Below, piece after piece: positions 51,242-63,505 of a stretch of DNA of 64,000 nt (positions within the stretch are counted from its first letter, which is position 1; each line of letters begins with the position of its first letter). The DNA is from Austropuccinia psidii. Taxonomy: Eukaryota; Basidiomycota; Pucciniomycetes; Pucciniales; Sphaerophragmiaceae. Location of the stretch: positions 22,342,132-22,406,131 of the forward strand of contig JALGQZ010000018.1 of NCBI GenBank assembly GCA_023105745.1. Reading direction: 5' to 3'. The position numbers and the translations under genes were made by a program. Below the pieces are notes generated by a model, which saw only the letters and a list, made by a program, of their open reading frames with translations, ran no database searches and was not told where the DNA came from.

Positions 51242-54200
51242 AAGATGGGGGACAAAGATGGTTGAGAAACATGTACTATTTATGATGAGAAACCCCATCG
51301 GTTTTGGAACTAGGATACAACTAAGCTATTGGGTTACCAATCTCAAAAGGATTAACAAGTTGAGCTAATTAGAGAGTAGTTTTTGCTAACTAAAATTCTT
51401 CTACGGGTAAATATATACCATAATAGAATTAATTCTTTTCATGATTTATTTGAGTATTTTGAGCTAAAAGACATCAAATGTCTCCCACTTTTTTGCATGA
51501 AAATCCCACATATGATCAATCTTTGAATCCTATTGTTCAAAAAAAAATCAAGTTGGGCATGTTTTAAAATCACTAAATTAGGTCTTTAACCAAAAACTTA
51601 TCCCTCCTTTGTAAAATGAAATAGTAATTAGTTCAAATACCTGCTTTCCCAAAATTATAACTTTGACCAACACTTTTTCCATCTTATTCCAATTATAACC
51701 TCAAAAATTGCCACCCAAGCCATTATAACCTTTATCAAGTAAAAACTCTAGATCCGATTGCATAACTTCAGTCCATTTTATGATAACGGACTATCTCACC
51801 ATAATGAATTGGCTCAAATGAAAAACCTTTTAAGCATATGTTGGCACTTCAGAAAAGACCTCTGTTAGAAGCCCCCATTATCCAAACAGGATGAAATTTA
51901 CCTAATTCTCAACGGGATTAGAAAAAATAAAAAAATATCAAAGATCAATCCAAAAAACATTTGGGACCAATTGGCAAAAATTTTTCAAAATAACAATAGC
52001 CAAGATCTGTGAAAACTAAACTTTTCCTGGAATAGAAAATGAATATTATCCAAAATGTATTCATACAATGATACAAAAGATGGAAATATATTTCCCTTAT
52101 TACCCACAAATGAATGAGACCTTATTAATAAGCCAAATATAGCACACATTAAAAATTTTAATCTTCCTGATCTTGACTCAAGCCAAATGATTGAACCCAA
52201 TAATTCTTATATAGAAAAAAGGTTATGTAATGATTAACTTATAGTATATCTTTGATATATATTATTTTAAACACATGTGAAAGTCTTTAAAGGATAAATT
52301 ATGGATAGTTATCACAGAGATGAGAATTCAAGATAGTAATTTAACTAGAGAAATAAATGCAATTCAAGCTGAATTGGAGGGCTTAGAGTACTATTGTATG
52401 AGATCCTAGAAGTCAAAGAGCTCTGAATAAAAGTCTGAGTTATTATAGAATAGATGAAAAAGCGTAATAACTGTACACTTTAAATCAATTCACATATTGA
52501 TCCGATGGTAATAATAGATACAAATGACAAAAGAGCTATAGAAGGGAGCAATTTGTCTTTGTCACAAAAATGAGGTCTTTCAAGACCATTAACCAGTATG
52601 TTCAGCCCTGAATTAATTAAGTTCTTCAATCCAAGGATTTTTTTAGAATAAAAAAATAAATTTTATTGGTATTCCTTTAGATGAATCAGTATATAATTCA
52701 TTCCAAGAAGGCTTTTAGTGAAGGTTATATCTAATTATATTTTATTTTGAGCTTATGGATATATAGTATTAGCAGTTAGTCAAGCTTGGAATGAAAAATC
52801 ATAATTAAAAGAAAGTAAGAGGGAAGATGGAAATTAAGTATAAATAAAAAACTTCAAACAAGCAGAATTAATTAAGAAAATAGAGATTTATTTTGAATTG
52901 GAGACAAAAGACAAAGAATCAGAGTTTTAAGAAAGAAAACTAAAGACACAAGGCAAGGAAATCAAAGATTCAAATTGAATTAGAGAATGAAAAAAATAAA
53001 ATAGATTTACCCATTGAAACGCTAAAATCCAATAACTAATACAAATACCTCAAGACTTTCATGAATAAAATTAATATTTAATGGAATGTTGACTTGTTTT
53101 ATTTAATAATCTTATATATTATTTGTTTTCTATTGATTCTGGATTTCAATGTTATTTTTTTTTTGCGATGCAGAGTATTCAGAGTATTTGTAACTGTTTT
53201 TTACTTTTATATAATATGAGTGGAAATTTTCTATTTTTGAGACTACTGAGAATATGGTTCTATATTCAATATCAATTGAGAAGTTATTTGAATAAAAGAA
53301 TACATGAAGAGAATCAATATATCTGAAGAGCCCCATCAGGTTTAATTTGAGCTGAGGTACAAGATTCAGCAAGTCTCTTTGATAATTTATTGGATATTAA
53401 CAGTGTGGTATCAGCTATAGTAGCAGTAGACTTCTCAGTATAATTAGTAAAATCCTTGGTTCACCATATAACTTGACAAATAGAATTAAATTAATATAAA
53501 TAAGCTGAAAAGATATTTTCCGGAAGAATAAAATTGTCATTAGCCAATTTATTGTTTTGTCTAGCATATCTTTTTACTTTCATCCACCATCTGATGGCAA
53601 CTGCTGAAGATTTATAATACTTATTTGGTTTATTTGAGTATTTATTTTTTGTGAATGTAATAAATTGAGAAAAACTGTATGGAGTGACATCATTGGATAC
53701 AATACTAGAAAGATAAGGAAGTTTATTTTGCTGATAATTTCTTTTGGTATCTCAAAAGAGTTCTCCTGCTTTGTTTTGAATGATTTTGAATTTTCTTTAG
53801 TCTTGCTAATCTGATGGAAACTGTATCCAGTTTCCAAGTTTCTTAGAATTTTTCTTGTGGGTTCATGAAATCCAATAATAGTATTGTTTTTTCATTGAGT
53901 TGTGCCATCAAACAGGATAAATTTGACCAGAAGGAATATTCTTGTTGATAGCTACTGGTGATAAATATTTCACGTGGTGAAATATTGTATTGAGAAATGA
54001 TTCTATTGATTGAATTTAGTATAAGGAATGTCTGGAAGATGGACTAAATAAAAAATGAAGATAAGATTGTTATTTGGAGAAACTAAAAGTGTTGATTTTG
54101 ATGAAATTGTGTGGATAATTAGATTTTTTGAGGAAAAAGGAATTCTTGTGGTACTCCAAGATTAATATATTTTTCTGAAAGAAATTTAGAATTCTTATGA

Positions 54201-54251
54201 GCTTCTTTGGCTAATTTGGCTAGTGGTTTAGTTTATAAGCTAGAAGATTCA
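51242..54251. other. AT-rich stretch with coding-like remnants
   Basis: No LTR or TIR pairs found. On the plus strand 51801-52012 reads HHNELAQMKNLLSICWHFRKDL, a stop, then DEIYLILNGIRKN..PKNIWDQLAKIF, which looks like decayed protein sequence of unknown family. On the minus strand 53580-53837 and flanks read TGYSFHQISKTKENSK and a longer stop-broken stretch. I could not place either in a family. Confidence 0.35.
51801..52012 (+). pseudogene. unassigned coding remnant
   Basis: About 70 codons with a single internal stop, a normal-looking mix of residues and helix-like patterning (MKNLLSICWHF, NIWDQLAKIF). Most likely a piece of an old transposon protein; no motif identifies which. Confidence 0.3.
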
Positions 54252-54859
54252 TTGTGAGGAGTGAATATGAAAATTTGTTTAAAAATCAAGTACTTTTCCT
54301 GCCCTTAAAATTTGTTCAAGTTAAAATTCAATTCAACAGAGTTAAATTGAAGAGCTTTAAGATAAAAAAAAGAAACATTTATTTTTTTTCAACTTTTTTA
54401 GTATAAAAAAATAATATTATAAATATCAATTATTTTACCAACTTAAAAAAAATACTCTACAGGAGATCTTTATGGCTACAAGAGATATTTCTTCAAGAGA
54501 AATTTCAATTAAAATTCATTGAGAACAGAAATAAACCAAATTAATATTAGAACAGAGTCTTTAAATAGAATATAAAATAGAAAAAAATCCCACAAGTTAC
54601 CACAGTGAATTTGGAAAGAAAGCTACAACGTTAACAGTGATGAAAGCTGTTTCAATCCACTTTTGGAGTGGTTCAAGGGTCAAAATGATTATGAGAGTTA
54701 AAAAAAAAAATTCTTATCATTTTTACACCTGGCTAGAAGGATCAAGCTTATTTGAAAATATTAGTTGGAATGTCTTATTGATTGGGTTAACAGTGTTTAT
54801 GCTAATTAGAAAAGGCAAAGATTCTAACATGAAGAGAAAGGTGGGGCAAAGAAGATATT

Positions 54860-54869
54860 CTTTTATATA
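54860..54869 (-). promoter_or_regulatory. probable TATA box of LTR J
   Basis: The minus strand reads TATATAAAAG in GTGTATATAAAAGAATATC. It is the only TATAAA-type box in the less AT-rich part of the LTR. Confidence 0.45.
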
Positions 54870-55977
54870 CACCAATTTGCTTTCTCAAAAAAAAAAATTT
54901 ACTCTGAACAGTCTTTAAAGACACACTGAAAACAGAAAAGCCATTTATGACATCATTGAACCCTGGCTTGAACCAAAAAAAAGGCTGGTTTTAGCCAGTT
55001 TTTGCTATTTTTAGGAATTTTAGTCCCTTAAACCAGCCATTGCTATAGTAAGACTTGGCTTAAAGCTTTAAAAAACCATAAGCATGCGTGCAAGAGATCT
55101 TTGAGCCATGCAAAGCTGTTTTTACTAAGTTATTTATAGCTTAAGGGTAGTTTTACCCTCTTGAAAACAGTGAAAACAGCCCTTTTTGGTATCAAAACCT
55201 CATCAACAATTGAGTCAAAGCCCCTTTGGCTCAATTACAGGCCAAAAATGATGAGCCTTTGTATAAAGTTTGACCTCCCATGCCTTTCATCAAGGAATTT
55301 GGGGATGTATGGCACCCTTGGAGCCAAGATTTGTTTTCCCCCTCAGAATTAATGTTTCCAATTTATTTTTTCTTTAATTCCTCATCATGTATTAGACTTA
55401 AGATTTAAATATCTAATTCAATTGCAAATTTTCAGTACACAACTGTGATTGTTGATTCAAAATATGTAAATGGAGGCTTACTTATGTAAGATGCAGGCAC
55501 ATTTTGACACTTGAATTGAAAATACATCAATTTCTCATAACTTCTAAGCTACACACCACACCTCAATTTTATCACAAATATTGGTGTGAATTAACTTAAG
55601 CTTATGAGGATCTTAAGATTTTGATACAGAAAATTCTAAAAGCTTAATTTAAGCATAATCAGAGTTGAGTTACAGAATTTTCACTCAGAGGTGACCCTAC
55701 CTGATTTCTATGAGGAATCAAATGGTAAAGCAATTTTAATATGTTTATTTATTGAAAAAAATCTATGATAAATTTTATTAAATTTTTTCCAAAAGATATT
55801 TTCATTTTAATATTTTTGATGGAAATTTGTTTTTTGCTTTATTTTTTATGTGAAAATATATTTTTACATTTTTAAATTTTAATGTAAATTTATCGTTAAA
55901 TTTTTATCATAAATTTCATTTTTCTATTTAAATTTTCTATTTATATTTAATTTTGTTTTATATTAAAAATAAATTTA

Positions 55978-56441
55978 GGGTGTTGGTAAACACACGTAAG
56001 CCCTTACGTGTTTTTACTAAAAATGTTAAGGCCAAAAATGACAATAACACTGCCATTTATGGAATTGGTAAGGCTATAAATGACATTAATAATTACATAA
56101 ATGGCATTAATGGCCTTAAAAATGCCATTCATGGCATTGTTAATGTCATTTATATCCTTAAAATTTCCATAAATGGCATTGTTAATGTCATTTGTGGCCT
56201 TAACAATGCCATAAATGGCATTAATGGCCTTCAAAATACCATAAATGGCATTAGCAATTCCATTGATGGAATTAATAATGCCATTAATGGCCTTAAAAAT
56301 GCCATAAATAGGCATATTTCATTTAAAAACCACCCCTTATGTCTTTTTAACAGATAATTACGTGTTGTTACCATAAATTGGTAAAAACACGTAAGGGCTT
56401 ACGTGTTTTTACTAAAAGCTTACGTGTGTTTACCAACACCC
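55978..56441. mobile_element. MITE with 24-bp perfect TIRs and a repeat core
   Basis: 464 bp. Perfect 24-bp terminal inverted repeats GGGTGTTGGTAAACACACGT... at 55978-56001 and 56418-56441, flanked on both sides by TAAATTTA (55970-55977, 56442-56449), either an 8-bp TSD or, since it is palindromic, part of the TIR. Next to each TIR lies a second hairpin built on ACGTAAG/CTTACGT. The core (about 56030-56330) is a degenerate tandem array of ATGGCATTAATGGCCTTAA-like units that are themselves self-complementary (GCCATTAATGGC), so both strands carry long open frames of N-G-I/N-A-I repeats. Those frames are a by-product of the repeats and are not listed as genes. Confidence 0.8.
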
Positions 56442-56521
56442 TAAATTTATCATTTTTAATTATAAATTATTTTAAATCTTTGTGGCCTTTTTGGTATATG
56501 GAAATACTTCTAAAGGTCACA

Positions 56522-56541
56522 TTCCCTCCCCCTAAAAAAAG
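56522..56541 (-). other. polypurine tract of element J
   Basis: On the minus strand CTTTTTTTAGGGGGAGGGAA runs directly into the 3' LTR. Confidence 0.8.
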
Positions 56542-56559
56542 AATATTACTTTATAATAT

Positions 56560-56749
56560 TCTTATTTCTAGTGTGTCTGAACCTTCTAGGAATTTTGCTA
56601 GCTTCAGGTATTTATTTTTCTGCTAATCATTTATCTCCAAAAGCTGGATTACTTTATCTGACAAGGTATTCCCTTCATTTATTAGTCTTCAATTTTATTT
56701 CTTTGAGAACTTTGGTAATTTTCTTAGTACCAGATTTTTCAACAGGAGG
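56560..56749 (-). pseudogene. chromodomain end of element J pol
   Basis: Minus-strand reading PPVEKSGTKKITKVLKEIKL, then a stop-broken chromodomain (REYLVR, NPAFGDK, LAEK, IPEASK, RRFRHTR). It continues the integrase at 62377-62610 once LTR G and one TSD copy are removed. Confidence 0.78.
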
Positions 56750-57611
56750 TGTAAGGTTTGAATATGAAAAAGCAAGTAAAAATTGCTAATTTTTCACTTA
56801 TTGTACTCTGCATGTCCTTATTAAATTTAAAGAATAAGATAAAAAAATTATAATAACAAAGAATCATTATAATTATGGCTTTAAATATCTACAATATTAA
56901 ATAATATATAATAATATAGATTATATATTAAAGAGATTAGTATAATAAAATAAATATATTAATATATGATAATTAATATATTTATGGCACTTTATTATTG
57001 TTACAAACAAATAATAAAGGCATAAGAAATTGTTCTTCAATAATAAAAAACAATTAGAAAATAATATTACTAATCTTAAAGTTATGAATTAATATAAATA
57101 ATACTCATATTAATTTGAGAATTATTAAAAATAATAATAAAGAGGAATTATTATGAAAAAAAGACAATAACATACTTTTAACACTCAATAGTGGGATTCA
57201 AATAAAATTAATTTTGGACCTAATTAGATGATTTTTTAAATGAATTTTCAAGTTAAAAATTTCTCATTTGAAAATTAAAATGAAATAATTTTAAGTTAAA
57301 TTTAAGTTAAAATACAAAACTTAGAAATTAAAATGTGATCAAAAATGATCACCTATGACCTCATCATATTGACTAAATCACCAGTGAAACACTTCAAAAA
57401 ATATTACCAAATTCTGACAAAAAATAAAAATAATCATCACATTTAACCTCTAAATTATTCTCATATTAAAATAAATTCAAACCCATGAGTGAGAATCTGC
57501 ATATACTGTTTTGTAAATGTTTTTTTCATATTAATTAATATTGAATTTTTTTAGGCTCTCTGGTAGCTTTCTGGATTTATAATTATCAAAAACGGTTCCA
57601 TTCTTTCAAGA

Positions 57612-58948
57612 ATGCCCAAGATTAGCAAGAGGAAAGAGAAAATTAAGCATATCATTGAGAAATGGGATTCAGCAGTGAAGGAGAAGGAAAAAATTCAATA
57701 TCAAAACTGTTAGGTTTACAAGTCATACCTACTATTGGATCCATTATTTCACCAAGTAATATAACAAAAAAAATCATCTGGGATTTAATCTATAATAAGG
57801 AAAATATATTCAAAGATGCATTAGGAAAACATGTTCAATCAAGTTACTTAGAAACAAACCCAGTAATGAAATGCAATGAGCCCTATGATATAGAATTTTC
57901 ATTCTCCATGAGGGATGAGGACTTTAGACAATCAGTAAGAACAACCAAAGAAGGATTTATTCATTTAAATTCAAAAATAAAAGATAATTTGATATTTAAA
58001 AACAACTGCTTCAAAAAACAGCTTCCTGTATCACATAAATTGGCCATTACCCTTGAAAGAATAGGCTCCAATGGTAATGGCACTTCTGTTGGTAGAATAG
58101 CACAAAACTTAAAAATTGGAAGAGGGGCAGTGGTTATGGTATCAAGGAGGGTTCTTTGTGCCATAAATTATTTTTATCAAGAATACCTAAGGTGGAATAT
58201 CTCACAGGTTATGAAGAATGAAGGTTTTTATGGCTGTATAGGTTTCATTAATTGGACGACTATCCTTATGTATCAAAAACCTGGAATGGATGGTGAAACC
58301 TTTTTCAACAGGAAAAAGAGGTACTCGGTTAATGCACATATTGTCTGTGACTATGAAAAAAGTATCGTCCGGCTTCTCACAGGCTGGCCAGGATTGTGTG
58401 GGGACTCCAAGGTGTATCAAGAAATGATGATATATCAGAAAAATGAATTTTTCTTTGAAAAGGGTAAACATTTTCTCATTATCATATCCATAAGGCAAAG
58501 AATTAAAGCTGATACCTTCAAAGGACAATATTTGTTGTCTGACTCAGCCTATAGCCCAAATGATCATTTTATTCCATCATACAAGACCCCAACAGCTAAC
58601 ATACTTTTTAATAGAGAATTTGATTATTGTTTGGCATGGTCAAGAGTACGCAATGAACACTGCATAGGCATGCTCAAGGGTAGGTGGGCCTCTTTTAAGG
58701 AGTTGCGATTGATCCTGTATAAGCAGGATCACATGAAACATATTGCAATGTGGATTAAAGGAGGTTGTATCTTTGACAACATCCTATCTCATATTAACAA
58801 TCAATGGGATGAACTAGAAATTGATGAAGTGAAAAATGAAAATCACAATGAAAAAAACCAACCAGATTTCACTGAAAATGTTCTGGGGTCACAGATTCAA
58901 AGACAATGTGTGCTGAAAAATCACCAGATTGGGGTCTTGCCATTATAG
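57612..58948 (+). pseudogene. Harbinger-type DDE transposase, frameshifted start and mutated active site
   Basis: The main open block 57662-58948 has 428 codons. In it: a helix-turn-helix-like region IGSNGNGTSVGRIAQNLKI (~134-152), KPGMDGETFFNRKKRYSVNAHIVCD, TGWPGLCGDSKVY, the second catalytic Asp294 in LLSDSAYSP and Glu332 in RVRNEHCIGMLKGRW. These are DDE_Tnp_4/Harbinger signatures. The first catalytic Asp, expected in GFIDGTT, reads Asn197 (GFINWTT). The natural start is probably ATG at 57612 (MPKISKRKEKIKHIIEKW), one frame away, so an indel or a missed intron separates it. Catalysis is likely lost. Confidence 0.85.
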
Positions 58949-59109
58949 TACCATATAGATGAGAAATTGTAGTATCAGATTTGAATCATTAAAAAATTTT
59001 ACTTTCTTTTTTCAAAAGAATAATTTTAATCACACATGTGTAAAATAAAACATAAGTATTAAATGAGTGAGGCATATTGTTTGTTCTGATTAACCAAAAG
59101 TTATCTTGA

Positions 59110-60417
59110 GTAACTTCTCAATATCATCAGGACTTGATCAATTCTTGAGCCACTTGTTCACAGCTGAAATACGATCCAAATGTATGGTAGAATATATTCA
59201 GAATTGAAGCTCTTGACGTCGATTTTCTATTTCCAATATTCCAAATTCATCATCCTTCTATGCCTGTACCTTTTTGAAATTGGCTTCCTCCACTTCATGT
59301 GCCATATTCTTCATGTCCCTGTTGCATTGGTAACTTCTTTCGTCTTGATCTGTCTCTTGTTGATAGTCAAGATGCTTTATGATGGCTTGATCCTAAAATT
59401 CCAGTGAGGTATCAATTGAGGTTAGTTTTGAGGAGTCTTTGGCTTTCTTTGATTTTTGAGTAATTACTTTTTTTGGTACTGACAAAGGGACTTCATTTGT
59501 TTCTTCTGATGTAACTCAATTGGTGATCCAGTTTCTGTTGAGATTGCCCCATCTTCTAAGATCTTTTCAGAAGATTACTGACTGCTAATGTTATATTTTT
59601 TGTTTCCCTTCTCAGTAATAATCACTTCTTTCTGATTGTTTCTGTCATTCAATATTCTGAAACTATTGTCATCAAGGTTTGAATCAGTATTTTCCACCTC
59701 TCCTAGGTCTATTGGTGACTTGTTTTGCAGCTGATGTCAATCCAAGGACTCAGCTCTTCCATTGACTTCAGGAACACCATTATCATATGTTGCAAAGCAC
59801 CGTAAATTTGCTCTTTCACCAAATATTGACCACATGTGCACATAGCATGGGAGCTTACCTTCTAATAAGCTTGGTAGTTGAATATTATGCTGATTGCTTA
59901 ATCCAGAACCTGTGTCATTTTCCCACTTTGAAGTATCATGGAAATTCTTTTTATATATGAACCAAAATTTCTCTAGCTTTTGGCTATCCAAATTGAGGTT
60001 ACCATTTGGATGGTTATCATTCAGAAATTTAGCAAATTTATCAAATGCTTGTGTGCGGGTTAGCTTTTTAATTCCCCAACAAGATTTCTTTGCGTTTCCG
60101 AAAAGATCAATATTCAAGATGGTCAGAAAGAGTGATGAGAATAGTGAAATCCTGACTAACCATTGTAGCTTCCCTCATCTTCAACATATGAGCAGATTCT
60201 CCCATAATCCTCTTTTATAAATTGGAATTACAATTCATGTCAGTTTTATCCTGCGGCATTCGTTTCTCTTTTTCTTTGAGATAATTGAATTTCTTCTGAT
60301 CATCAGATAGTTGTCTTTTGTACATCTTTTTCTCTTTGGTTTGTTTGATGTACCAGGTTGCATTCTCTCATTGGGTGAGTGGATTGCGCTATTATTGAGT
60401 GAGGATACTTTTGACAA
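59110..60417 (-). pseudogene. Myb/SANT-like accessory protein of the Harbinger element (degenerate)
   Basis: The minus-strand start MSKVSSLNNSAIHSPNERM has a basic stretch (SNKPKRKRCTKDNY) at 60235-60417. A best-preserved block 59737-60117 reads FAKFLNDNHPNGNLNLDSQKLEKFW, YKKNFHDTSKWENDTGSGL and CYVHMWSIFGERANLRCFATYDNG, a Myb/SANT-like DNA-binding domain as found in fungal Harbinger second genes. Then follow stop-broken remnants of a coiled-coil tail to about 59110. Such proteins help the transposase enter the nucleus and bind the TIRs. Several stops. Confidence 0.72.
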
Positions 60418-61120
60418 AAAAGAAAAGTGTCCAAATTCAAGTGGTTGGGACTACTGATATCCCACATTTTGATTTTCCAACAAGTAAAGAAATGGCCAAT
60501 ATCTGAGGAATGAGTATTAACTTGGATTAGAAAAATATTGATGATTGAGAAGTAGCTGCCTTTGAAAAAAACCCGTCAATGATTGACTACAGAGTTAAGT
60601 GACAAAGAAGTTGGTAATATTCATGAAAGAAAAGGTTTTGAAAGCTGTGGTAGTAATAGTAAAAACAAATTAGATTGATTTTTTGTCAAATTAGGAGCAA
60701 GAATGGTACTGAATTTAAAAATCTAATTTGGTAAGTGTTGTCTAAAATGGTTTCTAATTAGATTGAATTTTCAATTTGTTTTAACTCAAAATTTATTGAA
60801 TTTAAAACCTACTAATATAAGAATTTTTGATAATTTTATGCCAAAAAATATAAATACAAATTATTTAAATTGTATTTACAATAAAAATTAAAAGAAATTA
60901 CAAACATTCTTGTTTTTTGTGTGGAATTAGAGATTTTTAGAGAAATTTAACAAAAAAAATTGAAAATTGATTTAATCACATCAAAATTTATGATTATAAT
61001 CAAGATGAACTTGATTCTTTCAATATATAATAGTTTTATATAAAATGAAGAAATCCTTTACCTTTGGTTTTAATAATTTGGTGTTTTTGTTGCATCTGAG
61101 GGGGAAATAGAGCAAAAAGA

Positions 61121-61132
61121 GATCTATTTATA
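61121..61132 (-). promoter_or_regulatory. probable TATA box of LTR G
   Basis: The minus strand reads TATAAATAGATC, followed by CTATTTCCCCCTCAGA, conserved with LTR F (23411-23422). Confidence 0.6.
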
Positions 61133-62376
61133 GTAAAATCCTCTCTCCTAGAGTCAGAAAGGATTTTAGTAGACGTGTAATGATTGTATCCACTGGAAAT
61201 TATCAGCATTTTAGGGTTTATTGATGATTATATCATAATTAAACCATCTTATCTCATTATTATTCCATTATTTAGAGTTATCACTATAGCTCTAGGTTTG
61301 ATGACATCATAGGCTTGTAAGAAGCCTATAAGTTGTGTATTTTGTTAGTATTAATCATAGTATAATAGTATTCACTATTTGTATCACTTATATGACTGTT
61401 AAGCTTAGAATAAGATTACATTGAGTCATCACAAACAATCAATTTTAAACTTAAGCTTTGATCATTAATAAATTTTTTTAAGTTATACATGCCAAAGACA
61501 TTCAGAGGGTGAACTCTAATAGCTTGGCATTTCATTATGAAAATTTCAAGAGAATTTAATTACATCCTCAAAACTCTATTTTTGATGATTTTTCTTCTAG
61601 CTCATCTTCTTTGTCAAAATTTACTATTTTAAACTCCAAACCATGATTTCAGGGGGTTTTACCTTGAATATAATGATAAAAAGTACATCATTCTTCATTT
61701 ATGAGCTGTTAGAAAATGAATATCTAATTAGGTTTAATTTTGGACCATTTTCACAAAAAGTGGAGAACGGCTATAAAAATTTTATTCAATAAACCATTAC
61801 AGGCTATAGCCTGGTAATAGGTTTTCAAATGAAGCTCATATCTTTATTGTGGCAGTAATTATGTGTAAAATTTATTTTTGGTTCAACTCTCTATCATGTA
61901 TATTTCAAGAGGTATAAGCTAACAACCATGAATATATGAGCTGCTCATTAAAGTGCATATATTCAGGTTATTTTCTTAAGTATTAACTTTACAGATGACA
62001 TAAAAATATAATATGTTTAGTTTTTGATTTATAATCCAATGGTGCAATTTATTTCAAATTTTGTTTCATTGTTGTCTGAAATAAACAAGAATTTATGCCT
62101 TTTGATGGAATTTTTGTTTATTACACAGTAAGTATTATCTTTACAGATATGAAATAAAAGTTTTATATGTGTATTTTGAACTGAGGAATATAATGGTATA
62201 TTTCATTTCAAATTTCTCTTCATTATATTCTGAGTTAATAAACAATTTATGCCTATTTATGGCATTATTACATATTTTAAGATAATAGCTTTAATTCTTA
62301 TTATTAGAATAATTATTATAATGTTATTTTGTGACCTTTTTAGATATGTGGTGATATTTCAAAGGCTCACAGGAGG

Positions 62377-63157
62377 TATATTCCGGGGAACTTTACTCCT
62401 TCAGGGAAAACTTTCAGAATCACCAGATTTGTAAGGTTTTATCAAGCTTACTAGATATGTAGGATCCTTATTGCTAAGATCTTCAGAGATCTCTATAAAA
62501 ACAGAATTTTCTGGAGGAAGGGCGTGAATGACAAAAGGTCCTGCAAAGGAGTCCTGAAGATTCTTGAATTCTTTGATATTATTGAAGTTGGTAGTGGATA
62601 AAAGTAGCAAGTCTCTTACCTTGAAGTCTGGAGTAGCATGTGACTTATCCCATTTGTCTTTGAAATACGCAAGAGTCCTCCATGCATCTTACTGCATTAT
62701 TCCTAGCTTTTTTCTAGAACTCCTTTGAAGCTAGCAGCTGTGTAATTGATCTCAACCAAATGTTTTCTCAAAGAATCTTGGGTTGGTCTGGGATTCCATC
62801 CTTTCTCTAGGATAGCAGGAGTTTGATTGGTACTGGCATGAATAGATGTTTTATATTCTAGTTCCAGGGCATGTAGAAGGGTACACCAATCATGTGTTGA
62901 TAAATCACAATATTTGAGAGTTAAGCCATACTCACAAAATCTTCTGACCATGTATTCCAATTTCTGGATCATTAATTCGGCTAAGCCATCAGTTTGTGGG
63001 TGGTAAGATGTATAGAAAGATAATTTGGTTCCAAACTGTTGGTGAGGTAAATTTGGGATCTTTGTCAAAAATAATGTTTGTGAATGAGCTATTTTATGAT
63101 ACTACTATATTCCATATTAAAAGCGCTGTATCCATTCATGTATCATTTTTGTGACAT
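62377..63157 (-). pseudogene. integrase C-terminal part of element J
   Basis: Minus-strand blocks: MDTALLIWN, FDKDPKFTS (second catalytic Asp region) near 63069-63130; 62703-63068 with FYTSYHPQTDGLAELMIQ (catalytic Glu kept) and STHDWCTLLHALELEYKT, NQTPAILEKGWNPR; then 62401-62610 with NFNNIKEFKNLQDSFAGPFVI and KDPTYLVSLIKPY. Frame breaks near 63068 and 62650. It ends at the TSD of LTR G; the chromodomain resumes at 56749. Confidence 0.82.
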
Positions 63158-63274
63158 TGTCACAATGCTGTCTGCCAGACCTCAGCAAAGGGACCTCTTG
63201 CCGAAAAGGCTATTAAACTGGTTGAAAGACCAATTAATACTGGCAAGTTGTAGATCACATTCCACTATGTGATA
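63158..63274 (-). repeat. left terminal direct repeat of the TRIM
   Basis: 117 bp; about ten differences from the right copy, including the terminal CA to TA change. Confidence 0.85.
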
Positions 63275-63505
63275 GTACCCCTGGGTTTAGGGCACTGCCT
63301 CCCAAAGTGCATGTAACTGATCTTACCCACACATGTACCCCTCATGGAGTTACATTAGTCACAACAGGAGCCTACAAGGAACCCCCAAGGGGCGCAACCC
63401 TTGTACACCAATGCAGTGGAAAAACCAGTGATTTCCAGTTGTTTGATTGAGACCTCCTCTTTTCTCCAACTGGAATCAAACCCATGACATTGGTAACCGG
63501 TTTGT

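Larger units (their letters stand above)
54252..56521 (-). mobile_element. 3' LTR of element J
   Basis: 2270 bp including a 464-bp MITE. The right end GGTCACA abuts the polypurine tract. The left end TGTGAGGAGTGAATATGAAAA matches the left ends of F and G (TGTAAGGTTTGA.TATGAAA). The base preceding it on the left belongs to the motif TTCAT, a TSD candidate whose partner would lie beyond 64000. Confidence 0.78.
57191..60810. mobile_element. PIF/Harbinger DNA transposon
   Basis: 3620-bp insert in LTR G holding a transposase (plus) and a Myb/SANT-like gene (minus), converging, the two-gene content of Harbinger elements. The ends GGGATTCAAATAAAATTAATTTTG and the complement of the right end (AGGTTTTAAATTCAATAAATTTTGA) agree at about 18 of 25 positions, a decayed TIR. 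Flanks ACTCAATA / ACTAATA are similar, but Harbinger normally makes a 3-bp TSD, so the exact ends are uncertain by several bases. Confidence 0.78.
56750..62371 (-). mobile_element. solo LTR G in pol of J, carrying a Harbinger transposon
   Basis: TGTAAGG...CTCACA with TSD GGAGG at 56745-56749 and 62372-62376. The outer parts (56750-57190 and 60811-62371, together about 2 kb) align with LTR F. The intervening 3.6 kb has no counterpart in F and is a DNA transposon. No gag or pol, so a solo LTR. Confidence 0.9.

Noticed and set aside
55953..56357. 134-codon plus-strand frame and 103-codon minus-strand frame made of N-G-I/N-A-I repeats
   Set aside because: Both result from the self-complementary repeat core of the MITE; no start context or domain, so not called as genes.
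57181..60817. hAT-type element, suggested by the near 8-bp flanking repeat ACTCAATA/ACTAATA
   Set aside because: The transposase has Harbinger motifs and the accessory Myb/SANT-like gene, not a hAT RNase-H domain with a dimerisation tail; the flanking repeat is imperfect.
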